DNA of 64,000 bases, taken from positions 29,539,785 through 29,603,784 of the forward strand of contig CM055097.1 of assembly GCA_029204225.1 (NCBI GenBank), in the 5' to 3' direction. The position numbers and the translations under genes are program-made. Source of the DNA: Diphasiastrum complanatum (taxonomy: Eukaryota; Streptophyta; Lycopodiopsida; Lycopodiales; Lycopodiaceae). The notes below the pieces were generated by a model, which was not told the origin of the DNA, did no database searches, and worked only from the letters and a program-made list of their open reading frames with translations. Positions 36,001 through 48,000 of the stretch are shown here, piece by piece (position 1 is the first letter of the stretch; each line of letters begins with the position of its first letter).

Positions 36001-39000
36001 GCCTTTTCCCTTGAGGTCTTGAAACTGGTCTTCGATGAAGATGACATCCCGGCTAGTGAATATCTTCAAATCGATGGAATCGAACAACTTGTAGGCTTGA
36101 TCTGAAGTAGTGTAGCTGATGAAAATACATTTGATACTCTGGAAGTCGAGCTTCTTCCTGAGATCGTGAGGAATCTCCTAAGCGATGATGCCAGACTAAT
36201 GCTTTATTGACAAGAACAGAGGTTTTCAAGGCTTGACTAGAATCAGAATAACAATGTGCCAATCTATATAAGTATCCATGCCTCTTGCCGAGTGCAAGGA
36301 TCTTATTACTCCTATCGATAATTCTGCATTGATCAGACTCAAACTCCACCTTATGACCTAAATCTGTAATTCTACTTACTAATAACAAATTTGTAGAGAG
36401 TTTAGGAACATACAAGACTTTTGACAGTAGTTTGAATTGATCATGCTGGAATCTCAATCTTACAGTACCTTCACCTTCGATAGTATGAGTACTATCGTCA
36501 CCAAGATGAACATACTTCTTTGTGCTATAAGGCATATAGGATTGGAAAATCTCACGATGATTGGTCATATGTTGAGAAGCTCCGAAATTTAGAAACCATT
36601 AATCATCCGAATTTGCGTATTTGTCTTTGACCATAAAAGCGCCTTCGTCCATTTCGACTTCAGGAGATGTTGTAACTGTATTTGCTTATTGATCAGGTTG
36701 CTTGGTTGCATTCTTCGCTTTGAGAATTCGGCAATCCTGGATCTCATGGTTATTGCGTTTGCAATACCTGCAAAACATCTTCTTCGACGACGAATGTGAA
36801 TTTAATGATTGTTCTTGACTTTGAGTCTGTTTCTGATTCTATGCAAACTACTTGGAGCTTTTCTGCTTCTTTCGTTTCGAGTCCTTGTTGACATACAGAG
36901 CATGAGACAAAGAGGTAGACAAAGTGTCTTGACTTCTTCGATTATCTTCTTGCAACAACATAGTGATAACTCTGGTAAGAGTTAAGTCCGAGTGTGTTGT
37001 GATGATCATCACCCAGTTCTCATATGTAGAGGGCAGACTTGAAAGCAATGTCATAATTGCGTCTTGATCGTCTATGACTAATCCGACAGCGGCCATCTGT
37101 TGCAAGAGATTCTTAAACTGGTTAATAAGAGAATCATTATTTGACATCTTGAGTGTGAAGAATTTCCTTCGAAGATGTAACTTAGTAGTTACGTCTCTCC
37201 CATCATATAGTGAGCTCAGGATGTCCCAAACTTCTTTCGAAGTTTTAGCTTCAGCTATGTGGCCAATTTGAGTATATGATATATTGAGGATAATAAGCGC
37301 GAAAGCTTTACCATCCTTCGATTTCCATTTTGAGTCTTTTGTGTCGTCTTCAGGTTTCACTTCGATAGCTGTAACTAACATCCCATAACTCGTTGGCGAT
37401 TAGCAAGGTCTTCATCTTAAATTTCCACAAATGATAATTGTATCCATTCAGCTTGTCTGCAATAAGACCAGCTTTACTTTGAGAATCCATCTGGAACTTA
37501 GTCTGTTGTCGATTGTATCGATGACGCTAAGATGTAGTGATGCCAACAACAGGAAATCGATTCTCTGATACTGAAAGGATGAAAGGAATTGAAGAATATG
37601 ATATCAATTTGATATCGTGAAAGATATCAAGTATTAGAGCTTTTCGCTCTGATATCGAAATAGTATTAGTCCCTGATAGAGATCACAAGTCTGATACCGT
37701 GACGGTTCAAATAAAGAAGTAGTGATCTAGCACTGATACTATGATAGTACGCTATGATACCATGTCGGAAATAGGTGAGTGATGGAATAGCGAAAACTTC
37801 CTACTTCCAATGCATTACTACACCTATCAAAAATTGAACAAAGCAGTAGTGATGGGAATCACGTCCAATCTTTAGCAACTAACTTTTGCTAGATACTAAG
37901 TGATTACGTAGCCAAACATAAAGTATTGAATTCTCAGACAATTTCTACTAGTTACAAAAGCAATACAGAGATGCATGCATTCTGACACAAACTGAACGCA
38001 ATAAGGAAATAGTATTGATTCAGAAAAACAAGATCAGATGCTAATGAGCGCAAAACAATAGCGGGTAGAAACCGCGCACTCTAAAGCTATCTCTGAGTAA
38101 CTGAGAATAAGTCCGAAATAAGCGACTCTGCTGATAAGCAGTAGCGCAATAGCAACTCTAAAATAAATCTCTAAAAGACTGAGTATAAATGCTCAAGAGA
38201 GTTCAAGCTTGAAAGCTTGATAGAGAGCTAACTACAATACTTTCTGGTTGTGAACGATTTGCTTGATAAGAGCGCAGGAAGCGTCGTGTAATAACACTCA
38301 ACTCCTTCATAATTCACAATATTATTAATGAGATGGATGAACAACTAATTTATACTAATTAATTAGGTCGTCGAATGCGACTGCCAGTTGGCTGGAGTCT
38401 GCTGGCATTCATCCAGTTCTTCTCAAAAGTTGCTTGTTGATAAGCGGCGACAATTGGCCGTAAACAGTCTGTCTGCATAAATGAATGTAAACTGTCACTC
38501 TGCATAAATGAACGTAAACTGCCATAGGCGAAAAATGCGACACTGCATTTTTACTCGTAATTCCTGACAGGCGAAAAATGTGAAAAAGGTGAAACTGCAT
38601 TTTTACACGTAATTCCTGACAGGCGAAAAATGCAAAAAAGGCGACACTGTCGGGTTTTGTAGAGAGAGAAAACCCGACATTGTTGTCAAACTCCGTGTAT
38701 TTCTGCAGACTGTGTAAAAAAACATGTAATTCTACAGACTGTATAAAAACACGGGAAAATCCGCAGAACTGGATAAACAGTTGGATGAAGATTAAAAACC
38801 GATTAGTCGATTAGTAGAAAGGAGAATACTCCAACACAATTTAACTAGTAGATGAAGTTGTAGACCTCTTCCATGATAGAAACTTGGTGTATTGCAAAGA
38901 AAAAATATCAACATTGAAAATGCACGTAATAAGAATGAAAACTAACAATAGGTGCTTACATTACAAGCCTCAAGCAACAGGAACACACTTCATGCTATCT

Positions 39001-42000
39001 TGAAGTTATAAGTCTTCCATGCTATGACCTAGAGTTGGCCATTCCAAAATGTCATTTTGGAACACGTTCCGTTTTGAAACTGAAAAACTGAAAAGTACAT
39101 ATTTTTTTTTTAAAACTTTTCTTTTAAAAAAAATTAATTTCTTTAATCATGTTTTTAGGTTCATGCAGTTGGGGCACATTTTTAGGGTTCAAAACAATGT
39201 TGATCATCTTTAGATGATTGTTTTTGCTGATCGTTTCTAGCTACAATCCTAGCTAATCGTCTTTAGCTACGATCTCAACTAAAGATCTGCTTCAAATGTA
39301 CATCAACCTAGCTATGGATGAATTTAGAGGGCTTAAAACATGCAATTGGGGGTGCATTTCTAGGGTTAAAAACACAATCGATCATTTGTTTCCTTCTTTG
39401 TGACCCTAAAATCTATGGAACTATGGAATAAGCTCGACACTAAGAAACTAGCGATGATAAGAGGTAAAATCAAAAGCAAGAGTAATCAAGGTTGTTTTTG
39501 ATTTTTTAAACACATTATGCCCCGGTACTGAATCAATTTATTATTGTTGATGTACATAATTTTTGCAACAAGATCTTCCTAAGTATGTTGCTCATAGTTG
39601 TAGCTTATGCTTGAATTTTTTGTTTTTAGTATATACTAATTTTTAAGTACTTTTTGAAGAAAACAATTAACACATTTTGGGCCAGTAAGTTCCAACCCAT
39701 TTTGGTTGAACGGGTTTTTGAGCTATGAACAAAGCAAAATCTTGCAAGACAAAAGTATGAACAATACTCACGTTCCCTCATCAATATCATCCTTCTTGTA
39801 TAAACTGACCACCAGCATACCAACAAGGCGACCATAAGTTGCTCCAATCATAATTCCGGGTACAAATTGTCCAGAGGGTACTGCAATGCCGTAAGTGATA
39901 ACAGCAAGCAAGTAGAACATCACCTGTAGGGTAGCACCAAAATTGTAAAGGTAATTACACCCACTGATAAGAATGAGAAAAAAAAATATCATGAATCTTA
40001 TCATAACATATATCTATTTGCGAGATTAGAATATATCTAGATTTACAAATTTAGATTGAGAAGTCAATGATGTCATTACGTAAGCTAAGAAAAGCATACA
40101 TACAACTAAAAAAGTCCAAGAACCCTTAGTAATATAGAATATCAAGCTCAAAAAACGAAAATTTTATCTAGCCAACATTACTTATATCTCACCACAATCC
40201 AAGCATAAGTTATTATCTAGGTTCTGATAGGATCCAAATTCTCTTGGTTCGACTCAGTGTTGAGTAGGAAACATACAACAATCAACAAGGAAAATAGACT
40301 TAACCAAATTTTAAAAAAATAAAAAAATAAGTAAATAGAAGCAATATTAAAGACCATAGTACTTAATCAAGAGCTACAAAGATATAAACAAAATTCAAAA
40401 TACAAGAAATAGATTGGGCTCCATAACTCACTACTTTTCTAGATTCTGTGACTAACAGTCTAAAACATACCAAAAGTTGAAATACCAAAGATTAAAGATG
40501 ATACTGAAAGTAAGTTTTTCTTGATTCTTGGTACATAAAGCACTTCCTTTATGTGTCCAATCTTCCCTAAAGGTAGTTGAACCTGTACTTTTCCAACTCC
40601 CTTTATATCATATCTTGTCTCCCAACTTCACATTTGATCCATCATCTAATTTTTGGAAATTAGATAGCCACTCCCGCCTAGGTGTCATATGCTTCGAAGT
40701 TCCTGAATCAATAAACTGAAAGTCTTCTTCCTTCGAGAAGCCACCACCAAAACATATCGATGCCGAAAATAACTCATAGTCTTCAAGATCCAAAGCACTT
40801 AATTCTGTATTAGATGCTTCTTCTTCTTCAGCAAAATTCACATCCTGCTTCTTGAAATTTTTGTGCCAGCACTCCTTTGCATAATGCCCTGATTTGCTGC
40901 AGATAAAACAATTTCCCTTTTAAACTACATTCTTTCTGTCTTCTGATCGAATTGATTGATTCTCCTCCGTATCTAGTTGCTTCTTCTTCTTCCTTTTGCC
41001 ACCCTTCTTGGAACTTTGCTCTTGCTTCTTTGCCATGAATGCCTGTTCCTTGAAATCATCCCTGTTGACAATATTTTGTCATCTCATTTCTTCCTATAGT
41101 AAGATGGCATTCAGCTCATCGAAAGAAGGCCTTGTCTCTCTTAACGATAGCATCATTACAAAGTTCTGATAAGCCAAAGGTAAAGTCTTAAGTACAATGG
41201 ATACTAAGGCTGAATCTTGAACACTTTCTCCAACCGCAATAAGTTGTCCTCGCAGATCTTTCACCTGAGTAAAGTAGTCCGTTATTGATTCACATGTACC
41301 CATCTTCAATGTGTGAAGCTTATTAGTCAAGAACAAGATTCGTGACTGATTTACCGTCTCATACAAGTTCTTCAGTATATCCCAAGCCTCCTTGGGTCCA
41401 ACAGCATCTCCGATGTGAGGAATGATCATATCTCTAACTGACAAGTTGATGATATGATGAGCTTTCTTCTACGTCTCTGATACTCCCGCAACTCGCTGTC
41501 AGTGTCAGGAGGTATCTCGACACCTATGACGATCTCCCAATATTCTCGATCCTAGAGAATATTTTGCATCTTGAACTTCCATATTCGTTCCATCTAGCTT
41601 ACTAGACTCCGGTAACACAACATCGTTCAACCCTGCCATTATAGTGATTTTTTTCAGCAATTATCTTTTCAAATTCAATCAAGATTTCACTTTAAAATCA
41701 ATATTTAAAAACCCTGCAGTGATCTGACAAAGATCAGGTCCGTAAAAGCAGCAGCAGAGATCAGGTCCGGAACTGTAAAAATCAGGTCTGTAACAGCAGC
41801 AGCAGATATCAGTTCCGAAACAATAGCAATTTGCAGCAATCAGGTCTGAAACGCAAGGAGACAGCCCTTCAGACAGCAAACAATTTGCAGTTCCAGCAAA
41901 TAGTCAGGCAACGATCAGCTTGTAGACAAAGATCTGAGACAGTAAACAATATATAAGCGGTCCAACAGATCTGATTCCAGTGAATTGATCAAACTCTCTC

Positions 42001-45000
42001 TCTCACCTTCAGACCTTGACAGCTCCACAGTCACAAAGCCTGCTCTGATACCATGTCAGAATTTGTCTTATAAATTCTAAATATGGAGTTGACTAACCCT
42101 ATTAGCACTCAGATATACATCAAGATCTACATAAGAGATAAAGAGCTTAGATTATGAAGAGAGCAATAGCTCATTACATTGGAATAAACTTGTGGTGGGG
42201 AGCCAGCTTACCTATATACTTTCTCTAATCTATGTGAAAAGCTGAAAGCATAAAGCTAATAGCAACGGACAAAAAACTAATTAATAATATTATTAGCTAT
42301 ATTGGGTAAAGACCCAAGATCTGTTTCTAAGAAGTAGTGCGCCCACCTAAATGTATGAACAATAAAAAATGATTTACTATAAATAGTAATGGCCCCTATA
42401 ATAGCACGCAGACATGGCCATACTATCATTAAGAGGTATCAAATAAACATTAATTCCTAACAATGCCCCCAAATGTACTCTCAAGGTCATGAATCCTATC
42501 TGGACTATCTTCTAGAGGAACTCATCAATGAAGCTTCTTGTTTTCCTTACAAAAGCTAGTAAATTATACTTGCGTGATGGCGACTTCCTGAGTTACAGCT
42601 GTTTCCCTTTGTTGTCGGCCTCAAAAGTAGTCTCACAACAGACCGACTGCTTCTGATGCAATATAAAACACCAAAGAGTTTTCTTGAGCTGTAAAAGCAG
42701 CTAAAACTGTCTCAAGGCAGTAAATAATGTTCATGATGTATCACGACACCCTGGGAAGATGGTCCACAACAGGCATCTGTTGGACATATGGGAAGTAATG
42801 CAACAATCCTAGAAGTGGTAGCAAAATCAGAAGCAAGAAACTACAGAATCCCAGAATATACTTCGCAAAAAGTAGCTGGAAAATTACAAGGTGAGACGCA
42901 GTGATAGAAGTCACTAATAGAGATGTACACGAAGACTATAACATTCCCTTTCAGTTACCACACTCCTACCACATTGGCTAATGCGTAATTGAACCACTAA
43001 CATCTTCTGGATGTACAACTCTGTCCTGATCACTCACTTGCTCCATCCAATCTCGACTTAAAATGCCCCCTGTCCTCATATTTTCAATGCAAGAAACAGA
43101 TCATAAAACCATCCAAAACATGTGTTCATGCTTTTGATTCCCATTCTCTTACCTCTAAACAAAGAACAAGCAGCACCTATAAATGTTTAGTGGACTTTTG
43201 AATCTTGCTCCAAGGGTACACCACTACTTATTCCGGGCTTTATAAGATTGTAAGAAGTACTAAGAACCATTCAACAAATGATACCAAGATGAGTATATTC
43301 AATACAGAAGCCAACAAGAACAGCATGAAATGGATATACCTTCTACGAAAAAGATCCATACAAATTCTAAATATCTTTGCCGATATAGAGGCATCAATTA
43401 ATTGCAGAAAGCAGTAGGTTACCACCTTGCCAATTTGCCGGAGCACTCAAAGCCATGTTTTCGATTCAAGTGTATTACACTTGACCAAAACTCGTACAAT
43501 AAACAAAGTCAGTTTACAACCCCAGAGGAGATAGCTGCTAAAATGGTATGCTACATTCACAAAGAGGTACAGGGCCCTAGTAAAACCTCCAATATCTTTA
43601 TCTTGACAGACTCAATGAGAATTTTTACACACATCTTGAATAAGTTCCCAAGACAGATCAACATCCCTTTGTAACCTAGCAAAAGTGTATTTAGCCATGC
43701 AAGGATGGAACACCTACCATGAAAATAAACAAGCTTTGTGCACTGTACTCATGGACAGTCTTTGTACTGAACAGATTCCTAATTGCATCATCCTGCAAAG
43801 CATGACAGTAACCATAATATAGGACAAACAAAAACCTCTACAAAGCCTGTCTTTTATGAACCACTGCTTCCTTCTGCACAGAATAATGCAGGTAGCATTG
43901 ACTGTATAGACTTGAAATTGGAGAATGAAATCAGGAACTCTGATCATATTTAGGAACAGTAAAGCGCCACTTACTGGTGTATTGAAGAAAATTGTGGCAA
44001 GATCATTGTATTGGTTCTCACTTGAGCAATGGAACTGCAATATTTCATAGAACAACAAAGTTTAAAGACCTGCACAAAATACCCATCTTATCTGCAACAA
44101 AACTACATAGAACTAAGAATGAATGTAATTCAGAAAGCACCGTAATGAAAATAATGAGCATATTTACTGTTTCAGAACACCAAAGCTCAGTGCATTAAAG
44201 ACAAAATAGGGACCCGATTACACCAATAATAATCAAGTTCAAAAGTTTTTTTTTGAGTCTGTATTGAAGGCCTTCATAAATATCTCATAATATCATCTAA
44301 AGTAAGTCTCTATAAAGAAATCCATTGTGGCCCCTATTTTGGGTAACAGCACCATGCAGGATAAATGAGAACTTCCAAAGATCATTATCATACATAGATA
44401 GCATTGTATAGTGGCATTCACCACTCCTAGATTGCCTCATAACGTAGGAGTATGTCTATCGAAATCTACCAAGAAAATATTGAACAATTTACTCACCGTC
44501 ACATAATTTCCATAGTGCTTCGAAGGACGGGGACACACAATATCAGGATAGCGTACAGGATCCGGACAGGGAGTGCATGTGGTTAATAAAGGGAGACCAA
44601 AGGAAAGGACAGAGGTTATCAGTGACACCAGGCATGCCTCTATGATCTGCAATTGTCAAAAATCAACATAAAAAGACCTTCATTAGTTCACAAACAATCT
44701 AGACTTTTGAAGGCTTGTCTCCATTAGAACACTAATTTCAAATGTAACCAGAGTTTGTAAACTCCTCAAAATGACATGCTACAATTGTCCCAAAAACAAA
44801 AATCGACCAGAATTTACCTTTACTCGATCACCCTTTTTGTGAAGCACATTCCTTCGGTATGAGGACAAATATAGAGTCAACTGGTTGAATAAAGCACCTA
44901 GTGACAAAAAATCAAGGCATTGACGTTAACCAATTGTGCAAAATTGTGATGATTTCAAACTGATTCGGCCCAAAAGGACTTCAGAATATATGAGGTGCAC

Positions 45001-48000
45001 TTAGGAACAGCATCTACAACTGTCATGAGATCTCTGTCTTTATCAGGAAAACGATAGCTACCTACAATTTAAAAAACTCTTTGAGTTTCATAAAAGGAAG
45101 ACATTTATAATGTCAACCAATATTGTAAATTGAAAGGCGAACCATAGAAGCAGAGATGGTAGAACAGGAGATGCTTTTAAAATTTGTCTTTGTTTAAGGG
45201 AGATATTCACTATGAGCACAAGCCAATCTGACCATCAACTACGTGCTCACGCCTGATTATACTTGTCTCAGATAAATAAAATTCATCTAAGTTACTGATC
45301 GCTCATCTTCAAAGACCAAAACTACTTAAAAAAGAGATAAACCCACAAAACTAAATCTCCATCATGCAAAACATGATTCATCTTCCCAATGCATGTCTGT
45401 GAATGTTACGGCACAAGCCAAGTTTTATCATGTAACTTTTAATTTGTTATCATGGACACTATAGACGCAAGAGTGGCAGAGTGGCATGGCCTCATTGGAT
45501 GCTTGCTAAGAGAAACAACAAATAAAATGCATTGTCACCTTTTGCCACATGCATTCTAAAAGTTTACTACATGCACAAGAACAAACTAGGTCTATTGAAA
45601 AATTTGGCTTAAGTTGTGGTCTACAGAGTTTGTCTATCAAAGAGTTGGCAATCATTTTTTGACATAACGTTGTATCTCTACAGAACTAGATTAAACTTGT
45701 AGAAAAACTAAAATGAGCCACATGAAATTAATCCTGCCGATCTCTTTCTGGAGCTTAGGCTCGTACCAACAGATTTCCATGAAAAGTCGTGTACCCTTCA
45801 TCACTGGACAAGTGTCTGCTGCTGATTAAGAGGCATGACCAACTGAAAGATAGTAAGGGCCTGTTGATGAGCTCATAGATTAGCATGTGCATAGTCTACC
45901 TTGTGCACCTTTCTAAAGCAAAGACTTTGTCATGTCTATCATAGCCTACCTGTTCCTATCTCCATCTTTTCTTGCGCTTGCTTACAGTTTCTGTTCAAAA
46001 CAAACCTGGGTGGTCCATTCTATGTTCGTGATCAGACGATTCAATATGGTTCAAGCTTCTATAGCATGCATTCGACGTACTTTGGAGAATAATTATGCCT
46101 CTATTATGTCCTTATTAGCTACTTGTAGATGCCCAATAGTGGCACATCCTACTCTGAGTAGAGCGAGCTCCTTGCCTCCACAATCTCTCCACAGCCAGAC
46201 TCCATAGTCCTCTTTTCAGTGCAGCTTGTTAAAATTGTCAGGCATCTTTTTGCTGTCAACTACCATATTCAATCTTCTACTTTTCGTTGTGACCTCCTCC
46301 TATTCACGGAGTTCGGCAGCATATAATCATCATCATCAAACCCAATGATTTATTTGATGGAACTGTTCTGATTTATGTCAGCATTTTCTTTCAATATTTT
46401 TAGTTTTCATTTATTTCCAGGTATATCTTGCATGCATGCAGATGATTAGAACCTCGGTTTTTCAAAAGCTCCAACAGAAATAGTTCCTAGTATCTATTGC
46501 TTGATAATTCTCAGGAGTTTGAAAAGGAGGGGCCTCTCAAGTTCTAAATAGCTCTATATTGAACCTCAAATTTTCGACTCAAAGAATTCAATTCAAGGCT
46601 TTTTTAAAAGAGATATTTCTTATGTTGGATATAAATTACAACCAACAAAAAGCTGTTGCTTTGTGCTTAGGGTGCAAACTCTTTGGGTTTCAAAGGTTGT
46701 TATGGGGCCTATTTTCTATAAATTGTTCTTCTTGATGCCTTTACGTATACTAGTCCGTTCGATTGCCATGGTATATTTCTTGGTCAACTTGTGTTGTGTG
46801 GCATGGTATATTCATAGCAACAATTTCCCCTATCAGAACAACATCTTTAATGCAAGATTGGTGCCCCGATGTTCATGGTGATGCTTTCATTAGGCACCCT
46901 TGGGCCAAACAACTTGCTTGATCTATACATGTTTCTACCAGCATTGTCGATGACACCCATTTTCATGTCTACTTTCGACATCCGGGGGGCCATCCCCATA
47001 GCTTGGCAGAGCTCACAATATCCTCTGGCATTCATTGCAACACTTAGTTTATAGATTCTTATTTTGTGATAGTTACATCAATGTATGCATAAACTCTTAT
47101 TACCAATATTGAGACAATGTCTTATTTGTGGTGGAGAGTTAAGGATACCTACTCTACATTAACTAGTGATATTTGATAATGAACCCAATTTATCTATAAA
47201 GGCACCTCTATCATTTTAAATGCACATGCTTTTTGGAAGCTTCTAGGAACTCACAGTATTGGGCCAAGGATGCCTTAATCGTAGAGGACACTTCCTAGTA
47301 TGTGTCCCCTGAGATGCTCATGAATTCAGATGAGATACATATACTTCTTGCCATTCATTCTATAGTTAATTGCTTTCAATTATTTAGGCTCATTGTAGGT
47401 AACTCATTTGTAGTGTTTGCAAGGTTCCACTATTGATTGCCACTAGTGTTCGTGCAGTATTCTTAGTTGGAAATTGTTATTTGCTCGTCAATTACAGACA
47501 ATTGTTCTTATGTGATGCCAAATATGTGGCGTAAGTTCATAGCTAGGACTCAATAGATAATTGATTTCTTCTTTGTCATTGGTTGGCAATATCTATGTGA
47601 ACATTATAGAGAGATCATTGTGTATTACTTTAAAAAGATATTTGCCTACAAAAAATAAGCAAATCCCTTGAATCTCAAACTTCAAACTATTGTGCAATGT
47701 GTCTACAAGTTTTTATATCTATTTGTGAAATTAGAATATATCCAATTTCACAATTTTATATAGAGAAGTCAATGATGTCATAAGGTACAGTGTTTCCTCG
47801 AAACTCATTTCGAACGCTGAAAAACACGTTCGAAACGGGCCGTACGAAATGACCTCGTTTCAAAACGTCGTTTCAGTGTCGAAACGATTGTAAAAAAATT
47901 AAAAAGACAAAAGAAAACCAAATTTTTTTCCGAAACCGCGCCATAAGCTTTGTAGTATGCACTGGCAATGGGCATGAACAAATTCTTGCAACCTAATAAC

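Larger units (their letters stand above)
28094..38836 (-). mobile_element. COP-2: Ty1/copia element interrupted by GYP-2
   Basis: 3' LTR 28094-28702, polypurine tract directly inside it (CTCCCCCTTA on the plus strand), primer-binding site at about 37751-37762 (TGGTATCATAGC on the minus strand) and 5' LTR 37763-38836. Flanks TAATT and CAATT form a 5-bp target duplication with one change. From right to left: gag with zinc knuckle, protease/GAG-pre-integrase, a gap where integrase is deleted, reverse transcriptase, RNase H. GYP-2 sits inside the RT/RNase H region. Same strand as CLC-d. Confidence 0.93.
12440..39771 (-). other. 27.3-kb intron of CLC-d between visible exons 12 and 13
   Basis: Donor AAC|GTGAGT and acceptor AAACAG|AT flank this intron; the split Thr codon joins correctly. 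Recognisable transposon-derived sequence covers about 23 kb: LARD-1, a copia pol remnant, LARD-2/GYP-1/IR-1 and COP-2/GYP-2. The stretches not assigned are about 12440-13321, 17300-18790, 27400-28093 and 38837-39771. Confidence 0.93.
40528..42462 (-). mobile_element. COP-3: 3'-truncated Ty1/copia element
   Basis: On the minus strand a 5' LTR (42054-42462, TGTTAGG...TGACA), an iMet primer-binding site (about 42042-42053), a leader, a gag, a zinc knuckle and the start of protease are seen. Everything after the protease, including the 3' LTR, is missing. The left edge meets repeat R copy 2 at about 40525. Confidence 0.88.

Noticed and set aside
37724-42060. tRNA-like strings TGGTATCAGAGC and variants near several LTRs
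   Set aside because: They are primer-binding sites next to LTR ends, not tRNA genes; no cloverleaf surrounds them.
46660-47054. Overlapping open frames on both strands that look faintly protein-like
   Set aside because: No motif I recognise, no splice context, stops close by on either side; kept as unassigned intron.
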